64,000 nt of DNA from Cheiracanthium punctorium (GCA_038373885.1 JAWZYV010012530.1:496001-560000), one strand, 5' to 3'; numbered from the stretch's first letter, positions 1 through 10,791 are shown. Program-made: numbers and translations. The notes: a model not told the origin generated them from the sequence alone.

Positions 1-639
1 CTTACCGTAAATCCTCGAAAATGTGAGGCTACTTCTGGTGGCACACGTTCTTTCACAGTTTCTTTTCCATTTCCCAGAATCATATTGTATGTCGGGCAAA
101 AAATAAAAAAATATTGTTATAATCCTCATAAATTTCATGTTAAAAGTTCTTACAATGTGTGGCTGTGGCATCGTAAAGAGCAGCTTCACCCAACGACCCA
201 TATACTTGTTTTTTCTCATTTGGTCGAGTTTGAAGGGTGAACTATATTGTGGCAAAAACAGACGTTTGTTTGCCTATGCTCTTATGCAAATTCGATGGAT
301 TGATTTACTTTTTAAAATGCAGTAATGTTAGCGTTCTTCTTTCTTGATATTATTGCCTCCTTAAAAAGGTGTAATTTTTTCTTCACATACTTCGACTCTG
401 AGAGGCTCTTGTTGTTTGAATTACAGTTTTCACTGCAATAGATTTGATACATATTTTACTAACTGCAGTACTCGTTATTGATGACAGTAAGCTGTTTATC
501 TCAAAAAGTATTTATAGTAATTTTTAAATATTTTACTAGTACTTTTTCTAACTGTTAATGCTATTTCCACGAATTTATTATTTAATTTATAGTAAAAAAT
601 TTTCTGAACTCAGAAACACCAGAAATTTCATATATGAGG
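1..639. other. AT-rich sequence without recognisable feature
   Basis: No reading frame with coding character, RNA gene or repeat is visible. The 62-codon frame at 137-325 is an uninterrupted stretch of low-complexity translation and I do not consider it a gene. Confidence 0.6.
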
Positions 640-716
640 TAATTGATCCGCTTGAAACCGGTAAATGATCCGCTTGATCCGGTAAATGATCCGCTTGAAA
701 CATTTTCAAGCGGATC
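640..716. repeat. Three 21-bp tandem units ending in a 13-bp hairpin
   Basis: The core TGATCCGCTTGA occurs three times, spaced about 21-23 bp, separated by CCGGTAA. The third unit (688-700) is followed after the 3-nt loop CAT by its exact inverse (704-716), giving a perfect 13-bp stem. The GC content of the units contrasts with the flanks. The origin is unknown. It could be a microsatellite, a transposon end with iterated binding sites, or a replication-slippage product. Confidence 0.8.
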
Positions 717-752
717 GTACTAACGGTGTTGATGCTAATGCTTTTTTCGTAC

Positions 753-1115
753 TCAACTTTTTAATCTTTTTGGAGTTGTTGTTGTTGTTGTTTCTGATTC
801 CCCTGACAACCGCAAGCTAGATCTCTCCCCCCGAAGGGAGGCGATGGTTAGCCCGTGGTCCCCTAATTTTGAACCAGTTCCAGAGGAGGGACCAACCCCC
901 TGAAATCGGCACCCCCAGAAGTATTGTTTAACAACTTGGAGGGCATTGGAGCCACGGCAGATTTTACGTGCACCAGCTCGCATTAGCGTACACGGTCCCA
1001 CAGCAGTCGAGCCGAGAGGAAGTTGACCCTCCCAAGCTCTGGCCAAGCCGGATGCTGCTTCACTTGCCGTGTTCTAATAGGAACGGAGTTTAGCTCCCAG
1101 ACCACTGCGGGGGCA
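753..1115 (-). mobile_element. Retroelement 3' fragment with (AAC)n tail, minus strand
   Basis: Read on the minus strand this GC-rich block ends in five to six AAC triplets (GTT repeats at 775-792 on the plus strand), a common 3' terminus of non-LTR retrotransposons and their SINEs. A 97-residue open frame (753-1046, minus) runs through it without looking like a known domain. The abrupt GC rise against AT-rich flanks supports an inserted element. I cannot assign the clade, and no reverse transcriptase is present. A SINE or 3' UTR is equally possible. No clear target duplication was seen. Confidence 0.45.
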
Positions 1116-1122
1116 TCTTTCT

Positions 1123-1446
1123 GGAGTAATGGTGGTAAAAGTTTTATATCTTGAATCATTTGCCCATATTTGTTAGAGAGTGAGGCAAGGATCAGTGTAA
1201 GTATGCAGTATTGGAATTTTTTTTAATTAACACTGCTCTCTTATCTCTGAAGTCTAAAGAATTAAATCGTTTTACCTTTTTTTTGGAGTAATGGTGGTAA
1301 AAGTGTTATATCTTGGATGAGTTGCCCAGGTTTGTTAGAAAGTGAGTCAGGGATCAGCGTAACTATACAGTATTGGATTTCTTTCAACTAACACTGCTCT
1401 CTTATCTCTAAAGTATAAAGAATTAAATCGTTTCACCATCATTTGG
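1123..1446. repeat. 162-bp tandem duplication, two units
   Basis: Units 1123-1284 and 1285-1446 both begin GGAGTAATGGTGGTAAAAG and share the order of blocks through ACACTGCTCTCTTATCTCT and AAGAATTAAATCGTTT. They differ at roughly one base in eight by eye, so the duplication is not recent. Unit 1 carries T-runs not present in unit 2. Confidence 0.85.
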
Positions 1447-2589
1447 GGAAACCTTGTATAGCGACGAAAGTAATATTTGTGCCTATCAATTCACATTAAA
1501 CCATTCGAAGAAACAAAAGTAACCAGCAAACCATTGAAAACTAGTGAAAACAATCTGCTTTGTACCCATTCACGACGCATTTTTCTCGAATACTAACAAT
1601 ACAAAAGTCTCCGCGGTGTTAAAAATCGGGTCATGAGGTGCAGAAGAATTTAGAAACATAGCTGATCTTGACCCTTCTGAAAAAACAAATTACTACCTTA
1701 TGACGGCTCGTTGCCTCTGAAAGCATTGGAACCGACCAGTACTCTAGCTTGAAATTAAATTCGTTTCCGCCGTTGTTGCAAGATCTGCTTGTGCAAAAAA
1801 GACCACAATTTCCGCTGCATCGTATGTATCGAGCGGTGGGGGGAAAAATTATATGTTCTGCGTCGTTTAATCTTTAAAAAACCATCTTTAAGTCGAGTCA
1901 GGGAAAGGATGAAATATTTTGTCACGATAAAATAAGGTAAATAGACATGTCTTAATCGCGAATGTCTCAAAGTATGCCCATTTTCTCGATTTATGATTCA
2001 TCACAACGATTGAAAGCTTCAATGAATTTGTAAGCTGCCTCGGCATCTCTTGTGGTTCATAATTTTACAAAAAGCTCATAAAATGGGAGTTTCAGTTGTA
2101 AAAATTCTTGTAATATAAAGATTTTATGTGAGTGTTTAATAATAATTTGGTTTTCACACATCAAATATACGATGTAATATCATGTAAACGTACGTTTCAC
2201 CTGTATAATAATTTTTCTCCTATTCGCCTCAAATTTTTTGATCAGTAATATTATCAGCCACCATCAGTAATCGTTAGACATTTGCATACCATCAGTGCAT
2301 GGGGTACGCACAACTGTACAATGCCAGTCTTCATGGGCAAAATAGTTAAACGATAACTTTTCCTTGTCTTAAAAGACACCCAAAACTACCAAGTTAAATC
2401 GTCCATCAATTCTAAAAGACATTGCAATGACTTTATCGGGTTTCTGCATCTATTATACAGCATAAAGAATTTTAGACTGTGCATTCGCAAGATCGCAAAA
2501 GCACAACAGGAGAGGCTATTCTGCTGTGTGCTATGTTTAAGACAAACCTGCACCAGGGATAGCTACCTGGCAGGTTCTTTGGACGAAGG
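1447..2589. other. AT-rich sequence without recognisable feature
   Basis: Nothing gene-like was found on either strand. The 71-codon minus-strand frame at 1755-1970 has no recognisable domain. Confidence 0.5.
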
Positions 2590-2745
2590 AATTTTTAAGG
2601 GGTTCGAACTCGTATTCACGTTACATCTAGAGAAGAAAAACCAAAACTCCAAACCGCTAGATGGACAGCCACGCAATAGGTCTGAATCCTGTACCTTCAC
2701 ACTTCAGCCATCTACCATTTTCAGAGTCTTATCCACTCGACCATG
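2590..2745 (-). mobile_element. Possible degenerate tRNA-derived SINE, minus strand
   Basis: On the minus strand a box-A-like stretch (TGGTCGAGTGGATAAGA, about 2725-2741) is followed by a poor box-B-like GGATTCAGACC some 40 nt downstream. The spacing is right for a Pol III promoter but the B box is imperfect, and there is no clear tail or target duplication. It could be a chance match. Confidence 0.25.
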
Positions 2746-2942
2746 ATCAGATCATTTCTTCTAGCTTTTCTTCGCAACAACTCTTAGTTTTCACATAACC
2801 CAAATCCTCGGTTCAAAATCAAATACTCAGTTTTTTTAAACAAAATTTACTACAGAAATATATTACTGAAGGAGAAAACAAATCGAAACATAACAATGGA
2901 AAGAAAAGGTGAATTGTTAGTTAATATACAAGTTATACATGC

Positions 2943-3020
2943 GCATCAAGAAACAAAGTTTAATAGCACCAATAAAAATTATAATTTTTATTGGTGCTAT
3001 TAAACGTTGTTTCCTGATGC
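2943..3020. repeat. 78-bp near-perfect palindrome
   Basis: The two 39-bp arms meet without a loop at 2981/2982. Only two base pairs mismatch in the readable arms, and weaker pairing continues outward to about 2930 and 3032. The core reads TTTAATAGCACCAATAAAAA and its inverse. It could be the product of a snap-back duplication or a fully palindromic MITE. There is no coding content. Confidence 0.9.
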
Positions 3021-3032
3021 TTATGTATTACC

Positions 3033-3703
3033 TGCTGCACAAATCTACATTATCGTTCTTATTAATGTACAGGTTATGCCAAAAACGGTTTAATCGGAGG
3101 TTTTTATATCTCTTAAAAGATCCACTTAATGTAGTGTGCCTACCGTGCACATTTGTACAAACCTCACAACAAGCTTTCATACTAAAGGGTTCATATTATT
3201 TAGAGGAGTCATTTTGATAAAACTGTTTTTGAAATAAATTGTATATAAACGAACAATACACTTTTTTGTATTGTTATATTCTATATGGTTTCTCCCATAG
3301 TTATACGGACATATTTCTGTGCCTAATTTGTTTCAGCAAGCCGAGTATTTCTTCAGTTATTACAGATTTTGTGTTTGAAACCTTAATTTTGGACACCAAT
3401 GTATGTTTAAAAAAATCATTTACATGTTATTGGGGTTTGTGATTGTTAAATCCTATTAGAAAACGGTTCACGAAGCAAACATTCTTCTACAAGTCGCAAA
3501 ATATCTTTCACAGATTTAACTGTAAGGGCAAAAATTAAAATATAAACGCATTAAAGACATTTTTGGATTTAACCTGTTCCCACAGACTCTAAACGGGGAC
3601 ATTCAAAAGCAAATGGGAAGAAAGAAACACTAGATACAGAATCTCTTAAGTTTCGTTTTTGAAGCGATTGATGCGATCAAATTAATTGCATGTTATGCAG
3701 TAG
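3033..3703. other. AT-rich sequence without recognisable feature
   Basis: The open frames at 2939-3217 and 3239-3442 are low-complexity and partly overlap the palindrome. I do not support them as genes. Confidence 0.5.
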
Positions 3704-3705
3704 TA

Positions 3706-4119
3706 CACTGTAATAAATATCTGTAATTTTACCACACATATTGCTGTAAAATAATACAGCACTGTGTGTTGTAAATCCACTCAAAAGTAGCGTAATGGCA
3801 TTGAAAAGCCAATCACGAAGAACCTGTGGCCATGATTGTATGGCAACTGGCACAGTCTACATCACGACGTGTTGGCGATGCGTTTACACACACGTTGTGC
3901 TGTAAAATAATACAGAACTGTGTTGTAAATCCACTAGCAAAATGGCGTAATGACGTTGATAAGCCAATCACGATGAACATTGTGTAGCCAGTTGGCACAG
4001 TTTGTAGCACAACGTGTGGATAAATGTAACGCCCCACACAGTGTGTTGACGTTGTTACACAACGTGTGGACGTCGCGTTTACCCACACGTTGTCCTGTAA
4101 TCATTTTTTTTTTTCAGTG
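3706..4119. mobile_element. TA-flanked MITE-like element built on a 156-bp duplication
   Basis: Both ends read TACACTG toward the interior (left 3704-3710, right inverse at 4115-4121), with TA on each side as in Tc1/mariner targets. Inside, GCTGTAAAATAATACAG starts at 3743 and again at 3899, and the following blocks (GTAAATCCACT, AAGCCAATCACGA) recur in order, so two units of about 156 bp are present. The second half is rich in ACGTGTG motifs. The inverted ends are short and diverge after about 10 bp, hence moderate confidence. Confidence 0.5.
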
Positions 4120-4121
4120 TA

Positions 4122-6073
4122 TGTGTCCAAATGAGGAAAATGGGGAAAGTGTATCACAATCGATGCACTCTGAATGATTTATTTTTCTTGTTCAAATTAC
4201 TATAGAGAAACTCATACCGTCAATTTTGCTCTTCCTTTGTCAAACATTTAAACACCAAGAAGAAAATCAGCTGTGAATGCCACTTAAGGTGGACGAATTA
4301 TCTAAGTTATTGTGTGTGATTGTTCTTCTTCGTGATCTGAAACGGCAATCATTTCCTTATCCGTATCGCTTCTCTATGTCTGTGGTTTTGTAAAAGAAAA
4401 AAAGAATTACTTTTTGAAAGAATCATTTATGATAATTCATAATTCCCTTGTTTTCTGTCAAGCATTCTCTCTTGGACTTTTTTCCACTTTTCTGCGAGAG
4501 AATACTTTAAAGCATACAAGCGAATTACTCAAAACTCTACTGGAAAGAAAATAAATTTTTAGATGAACAGTAATGCTACAAAACTGTGTTATTTAAGATA
4601 TTTTTTACAAGCACATTAATAAAAGTTTTAATTTAGTCTTAGATAACATTTTTATTTGAAGTAAATACCCATTGAGCATTTCGGCATGGCATTGTACGTA
4701 TGTCACCTGAGTAACATTTGACTGCACATTTTTCTGTGCATTTTCTGACATTGTATTCATGTTGTATCAAACAAATAGAAAGAAGAAAATGGCAATTTAC
4801 AATGTGTGGGGCAATCAAGGAGGTTTAAACTCCTTGGCGGCAATAGAGATGAAACAATGTATAAATTTATGGTATCACAGATCGATCGATCATACTTTGC
4901 GTAATTATTATCATTCTAGCATAACCCTTTTCTTTGGTCCCGCACCGGTGCTTCTCTTGCTAATGCCGTAAACGTATAATTGTTACCTAGCAGTTGAAAG
5001 AACCTGCAAAATGTCAAGGTCCTTGTGCAATGCAATAAAAAATAAGACTAAATAGCAAAGTGGGAATATTTGTACAGAGAATATATTAATGACCAATGTT
5101 GTCAATCTAACAGCTACTTGAAGACAAGGCCAAGCAAGGAGTTAGTTGACATTAGATAGGATCTTTATTTGTTTCCGTGGTACTTACTTCTAGACTTCCT
5201 GATGGGTTTTACCAGATTCAACTCTTTTGCACTTCTTGAGTGGAAATTAGTTTCTGTTTAAGTGGCTGGGTTTTTTATAACAGAAGAGTGGGCGATATCA
5301 TCTCTTGATTGCTCACCTTTGGGATAACTAACTTTTATATGCATGTATTTTAAATGTGTGGCACTTCTAAATGGATGAGACTACCATGGAAAAAAAAGAA
5401 GTAGCATATAATTGTAGGTTCTACATTTATGTTTTTTTTTTATATACATACCAGTAAGAGAAAAAAGTACTTTCCTGCAGTTGGTTTTAAATTATGTTTT
5501 AAAGCCCTAAGGGGTGAACTATAAAAATAATATGTAATCTTATTGGTAAATAATTCACACTAATATTAAAGAATGCGAAATGAAGTCACTACAATTTAAG
5601 AAATACAACAAAATTTTACTTTCTAATCTATTAGAATCCTATTTAATTTTACATATAGTTTCTTGATGCTCTTCAAATTTATGAGTGAATACATTCTTAA
5701 ATGTGGCTTCTTTCTATTTTCATCTTTTCTTGTTACTTCTTTAGTTAAATAAAACAAATTCACTTTCTTTCAACAAATAAAATATTTCTTCTAAAATATT
5801 TTTATGAGTAAAAAATTCTGCATTTGAAAGTAAATTTGCTGACAAATTTAATAACTAAAATTCAAATTTATAGATGATAGAGCTTATATTTTATTTTTAT
5901 GTTCAGACGAAAATGATCAAAAAATAACCTTTAAGAAGATTAAGTTCTTGGTTCTTTTTGCTTCGTAGTACTATTATTTATTTTCAATTAGCGTGATTTG
6001 TACACTAAATTGCCTGACAATATTTTTTCAATTTCTAAAAAACTATTGGTTTATTTCCCCTAAAATATTATAA
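4122..6073. other. AT-rich sequence without recognisable feature
   Basis: I see only AT-rich spacer with short homopolymers. No RNA gene, transposase frame or ordered repeat was recognised. Confidence 0.5.
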
Positions 6074-6195
6074 TACACTCATGTCCATAAATTAAGGATA
6101 ATTCAGAATCACACAGAAATTGATCTCTAAAATAAAAATTTCACCTGTGGAATGATCACACACATCTTGAAGAAGAATATGCAAATTACAGTAAA

Positions 6196-6210
6196 CCACT
6201 AGATGGCGTG
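6196..6210 (+). promoter_or_regulatory. CTCF-like motif in the Tc1 5' leader
   Basis: CCACTAGATGGCGTG closely resembles the core of the animal CTCF consensus (CCAnnAGRKGGC). It lies within the transposon between the left end and the transposase start. Motif resemblance is all that is seen. Binding is not implied. Confidence 0.35.
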
Positions 6211-6247
6211 GATGGTACGTCACAATGACGAGAGTGTAAGAGAGGGG

Positions 6248-6255
6248 TATATAAG
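6248..6255 (+). promoter_or_regulatory. TATA-like box upstream of the Tc1 transposase
   Basis: TATATAAG lies 70 nt upstream of the chosen start codon at 6326, a plausible distance for a core promoter with a short leader. AT-rich surroundings make chance matches common. Confidence 0.4.
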
Positions 6256-6325
6256 GAATGGTGGCAAAGAAGTAAAATTGTTCACAAGCGCTGTGAAAGC
6301 CTTTCAGTGCAAAAACCGCATAGTT

Positions 6326-7354
6326 ATGGCACAAAAGAGGCATTTGGATGATGTTTTACGTGGCAGAATTATCGGACGACTGGAATGTGGACGTACCCAG
6401 CTGGAAGTATCCGAGGAACTTGGAATCGCCCAGAGTGTCATCTCCAGGCTTTCGCAACGATTCCAAGATGATGGTAATGTGAGTAGACGTTACAGCAGAG
6501 GTCGCCCCCGAGTTACAACGCCGAATGAGGACCGCTATTTGGCAGTTACTGCCAAAAGAAACAGACGGAGTACAGCATCAGACCTGTCTCGTCAGCTCTC
6601 TTCAGCTACCGGTACGACAGTTTCAAGGCAGACCGTGTACAGACGCTTAGGGCACGTTGGTCTACATGCTCGTAGGCCTGTCAGATGTGTTCCACTTACC
6701 GCAACTCACTGTCGCCTGCGATTAACCTGGAGTAGAGAGCATGCATTGTGGACACCGCAACAGTGGTCTTGTGTGATGTTTTCCGACGAGTCCAGGTTTA
6801 GTTTGGAGTCTGATTCTCGCCGGACATTCATCTGGAGAGCGCCAGGTACCCGTTACCACCAAGAGAACACCATTGAAAGACACCGTTACGGTGGTGCAGG
6901 ATGGCTCGTTTGGGGAGGAATTATTCTTGGTTCCAGAACTGACCTGCATGTTCAGAGTGTAACGATGACAGGCCACATCTATCGGGATGTCATTCTGGAA
7001 CAACATGTACGTTTGTTTCGGGGCGCCATGGGTGCTGAATTTGTGTTTATGGATGACAACGCCCGTCCTCACCGTGCAAACATTGTAGACGAATGCCTTC
7101 AATCGGAGGATATCACCCGTATGCATTGGCCAGCATACTCACCGGACTTGAATCCAATAGAGCATGTGTGGGATATGCTTGGCCGACGAATTGCAGCCCG
7201 TCAACCCCCTCCCACCTGTCTACCGGAACTTCGGAGTGCATTGCTTGATGAGTGGTGTAATATTCCCCAAGATCAGATTGATCATTTGATACTCAGCATG
7301 CCTACGCGTTGTCAGGCCTGTATTGCATCGTCCGGGAGACATACTCCGTATTAA
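6326..7354 (+). CDS. Tc1-family transposase (DD34E), intact
   Basis: Cut-and-paste transposase that binds the element's inverted ends and inserts it at TA; it acts in the nucleus. The protein is 342 residues, the usual Tc1 length. The N-terminal paired-like region has two helix-turn-helix segments (about 10-50 and 75-115) separated by a basic GRPR linker (59-62) typical of Tc1 DNA binding. The catalytic RNase-H-like domain shows D154 in MFSDESRF, D244 in MDDNARPH and E279 in DLNPIEHVWD. Thirty-four residues separate the last two, the DD34E signature. The open frame extends 41 codons upstream to 6203, but I chose the methionine at 6326 because homologous proteins start close to the first helix and the upstream part overlaps the TATA-like box. 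No stop or frameshift interrupts it. An AATAAA signal follows at 7489. Confidence 0.95.
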   Translation: MAQKRHLDDVLRGRIIGRLECGRTQLEVSEELGIAQSVISRLSQRFQDDGNVSRRYSRGRPRVTTPNEDRYLAVTAKRNRRSTASDLSRQLSSATGTTVSRQTVYRRLGHVGLHARRPVRCVPLTATHCRLRLTWSREHALWTPQQWSCVMFSDESRFSLESDSRRTFIWRAPGTRYHQENTIERHRYGGAGWLVWGGIILGSRTDLHVQSVTMTGHIYRDVILEQHVRLFRGAMGAEFVFMDDNARPHRANIVDECLQSEDITRMHWPAYSPDLNPIEHVWDMLGRRIAARQPPPTCLPELRSALLDEWCNIPQDQIDHLILSMPTRCQACIASSGRHTPY

Positions 7355-7488
7355 CCATCCTACTAACCATGTTATACTGTGTTTTGTAAATAGGTTCTTT
7401 TTTGAAATTTGGTCAAGGGAGTAAAACTTGCAATTTTTATTAATTATGTCAAACATATAGCATCTTTTTTGCTCTTTACTTTTTGTTT

Positions 7489-7494
7489 AATAAA
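7489..7494 (+). terminator. AATAAA polyadenylation signal of the Tc1 transposon
   Basis: AATAAA lies 135 nt after the transposase stop and inside the element, so it could end its transcript. Such hexamers are frequent in AT-rich DNA. Confidence 0.4.
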
Positions 7495-7582
7495 TAGACT
7501 TTACAAATAAGTCAAATTTGTTTTGCTTCTTTCTCTTTCTTTGCCTGAACTTCATTATCCTTAATTTATGGACATGAGTGTA

Positions 7583-8820
7583 GATATCATTGAGACTGTT
7601 TACGTTTGTTGGTGTTTTAAGCAAAATTTGTCTATTCTAATTTTTATGTAGCCATATTCATATGAATGTTTTATAAATTAAATATTATTACAGTATTTTT
7701 CATAAAGTGAAGAAATAAGCCTGCGTGATTATTCAAACAAAATAAAAATGAATTCGTCATAACTTTTTTTTAAATGGGTAAGTTATTATCTATATAGAAT
7801 ATGGAACGTAATGGGAATCACTACTTTTGACGTTTTTTGGGGTTCACACTTTAAGTTTTATCAATTTTTATTTTTAAATTATATATTGTAATAACTGAGA
7901 TCCCTACTTGTTTGTAGTTAAGTGTTTTATATTTCTTATAAATATTTCAATATAATCTTTATTAGAATAGAAACAGATATAAATAAGCATATTTAATCAC
8001 TTATTTTATTAGAAAATACCGTGAACCACTTGAATATGTATTTACTATACTTTATGCTGTATGAAAGAATTTTTTTTCTCGAATAAATAAATAAAATATT
8101 CAATTGGTCTACTGCTTAATACAAGATTTTCAATTTGAACTTTAATGATAAAATATTTTTTGCTTGTATTTCTTAGTAATTTTATTTGCAGCTCTTTTAA
8201 TAATGGTAAATTCAGTATAGTTACTCCATGCATATATCATATCATCTTTATATTTATATCTTTAAGAGTAAACAGTTTCGAAACAGTATCTTCTGAATCT
8301 ATGATAATAGAATTACATCATTCAAACTAATGAATTCATATGAAACGTAAATCTAGCTTAATTGACATCTAATTTAAAATTTTCCTGCTTTTCATTTTCT
8401 TTCGGGGAGATAGAGAGAAACCACATTTTTTGTACTTTTCCATCCTGGTAAAACCAGAGAAATTTCTGATGGCCATGTTTGTGCATAATTCTTTCTTAAA
8501 CAGACAATCAACTGCGGTTGTAAAAGACATTCGGTGAAGTAAATTACTTCTTCAACTTTACAAACCCAAGCACTGTTATTAGTGCTTCTCTATTTTGACA
8601 TCTTTTTGCAGAAACATCTTGAAGTCTGATGAAACGAGATTTCACTCAAAAATAAAGCACTAAAGTTTTATATCACTTAAAGTGAAATCAAGATTTAAAC
8701 TTGACTTTTAGCATTTACGTGTGACAATAAACGCGCCAGATGCAATTATTCAGATGGCTTTTCCATAAGTCTGTATACATTGCAAAAATCTTCCCAAAAG
8801 AAAATTTTCACACTTTTATT
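7583..8820. other. AT-rich sequence without recognisable feature
   Basis: The open frames near 8045-8330 are low-complexity on both strands. No repeat or RNA gene was recognised. Confidence 0.5.
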
Positions 8821-8823
8821 GTA

Positions 8824-9720
8824 GGGTAAGGTGGCACAAGATGATCCACTTAACGGAAAAACTTGCATAAAATAACATAAATGTTAAATAAAACTTTGTT
8901 ACAATACTTTACACTATATTTTGCATCATAAACATATTTTAATAGTATTTTAAACCCAAACTGAGTAACGAAAAAAAATATAGAATTTTGAAAGAGTCCA
9001 AAGGATCATTTTACCCTCACCCAAGGGCAAAATGATCCTTCATTTGCAAATAATTGTAAATTGTTTTTTATCGGCAAAATAAAATGTGTAAAAGTAATTA
9101 TGACTATACTTAATGAAATAAAAGAAGTTTACAATCGTATAGCATGCATGATTTATTTTATGAAAATTTTAAAATAAAAAAGCGTCACGAACAATAAAAT
9201 GGAATATTTCGAAATTATAATTCATTAATTATGGCTTACAATAAACGCAGAAATGAATAATGTAATGGGGACTCACGTATTTTGAGTACGTTTGAAGGGT
9301 TGCCATGATGACTAGGATCCGGCACTAGAGTTTATCTTCAGTCGATGGATCATTTTACCTGGCAGTAAGGCTGCCCACTTTAGGTCATATTACTGGAACA
9401 CGCCGAGAAACAAACTAAACAAGTGTAATTCACATCTAAAGACACACTCTATTCAGAAAAACAAGACATGTTTCTGTGCATTAAAGACTGTGCTTCTAAA
9501 TAAATATGAAAGTTAATGCTTACCTTATAAGAGGTATGATAAAACCCAGTTTTTTGAAAAATTCTACTCAGACACGTAAAACTCCGATCGCTTAAATATC
9601 ACCATTGCTTCTTGACTTGGCACAACTGGTTTATGTGTTACTTAGTAGATACCATTGCCTCCTGGAAGAAAACATATGGGGATCGTTTTGCCCGCTAAAA
9701 TCATCTTGGGCCACCTTCCC
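8824..9720. mobile_element. Unassigned repeat element with GGGTAAGGTGG-type ends
   Basis: The left end GGGTAAGGTGGCACAAGATG and the inverse of the right end (GGGAAGGTGGCCCAAGATG) match except for one missing base and one substitution over about 21 bp. A strong internal palindrome (8999-9041, GGATCATTTT and its inverse around ACCCTCACCCAAGGG) lies near the left third. The segment 9016-9135 recurs inverted at about 14090-14232. I could not find a clean target duplication, so the superfamily is left open. No transposase is visible. Confidence 0.55.
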
Positions 9721-9722
9721 TT

Positions 9723-10791
9723 TCTCTGAATAGTTGTCATGTATTGATTATTAAATTTAATCCATTCATACACTTATGCTAATTTTTATACTTGTATATG
9801 TAAGAAGAGAGTTTTGTGAAGTGACCAATGGCGGTTTTCCCTGTCAGACATTTGACGGTCAATCATTATCTACAGTTTTTGCAGACACCTGCAAAATAAA
9901 TACTGATATTCAATTTCTGAGTATTTACTATTTTCCTTTTAAAAATATACTAAAAAATGAAATATTTACACTTTCTTACTCTAAGATTTTGAGGTCATGA
10001 AATTTATTAATTCAGAAACAAATTTAGAAAAAAGTGACTGATGCTCATGAATTTTTGCTATTGACAATGAAAACGTTAAAAGTCATGGCAATTTTCACAG
10101 GGAAAACTCTGCTCATGCACCTTCTGAATGTTGAAAAATAGAAAAAGAATGTTTTAGCATATATATATTTGTAAAAAGGATAAAAACACAAAATGAAACA
10201 GTTACTTCAGAGCAGCAATATTTTTCATAACTTTTAGTGTAAAATCGAAAAGAAATAACGCTCACTCTTCTATTTTATTAGAAGCATAATAATGAAGGAT
10301 ATTATCTACTCAAAGGAACAAGGTGGAATAATTATGAAAAGTTATTCAATATTCAGCATTCCGTACAAATATATCCCTGAACTCAAATTTAACCCTATCA
10401 TATTTTAATCATAACCTTGAAGAAATGGAAAAAAATATTCCGAATGAATTCTTTGGGGATGATATGAGTGCTCAAAAATTCTTGAGAACTCATCTTGAAG
10501 AATTGCTTTAAAAGATTTTATCGTTAAATTTTAGGTTTTACTCTTCTTATTGTTTGTTGCAAAATCGGATTCCTGAATAATTTAGGTGTGTCATCATGTT
10601 TATTAAAACAAACCCGTTTAGAATTATTATGCTTTTAGGCGATAGTTTTCTCTCATCAAATACTCTCAACACACATGATATATCTGTATGTTTGCATTTA
10701 TTTAAATTAAAGTATAATAAGCTTTCGGTGATTTAACTGTAGCCTTTACTTCCAATGTCATCTGGAAGGTAAGGAAGGTAAAGGAAAGGTT
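9723..10791. other. AT-rich sequence without recognisable feature
   Basis: No gene, RNA gene or ordered repeat was seen. The 74-codon frame at 9776-10000 lacks any recognisable domain. Confidence 0.5.

Larger units (their letters stand above)
6076..7580 (+). mobile_element. Complete Tc1-family DNA transposon
   Basis: The 1505-bp element is bounded by perfect 27-bp terminal inverted repeats (6076-6102 and 7554-7580, starting CACTCATGTCCATAAATTAA) and flanked by the TA duplication expected of Tc1/mariner (6074-6075, 7581-7582). It holds one uninterrupted transposase gene, about 250 bp of 5' leader with a TATA-like box, and a 3' trailer with an AATAAA. The identical ends and open frame indicate a young copy that may be autonomous. 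Whether it is mobile cannot be judged from one copy. Confidence 0.96.

Noticed and set aside
6092..6343. 83-codon minus-strand frame at the left end of the Tc1 element
   Set aside because: Overlaps the inverted repeat and leader antisense to the transposase. It has no domain character.
6722..7126. 134-codon minus-strand frame inside the Tc1 transposase
   Set aside because: Antisense shadow of a clearly conserved transposase gene.
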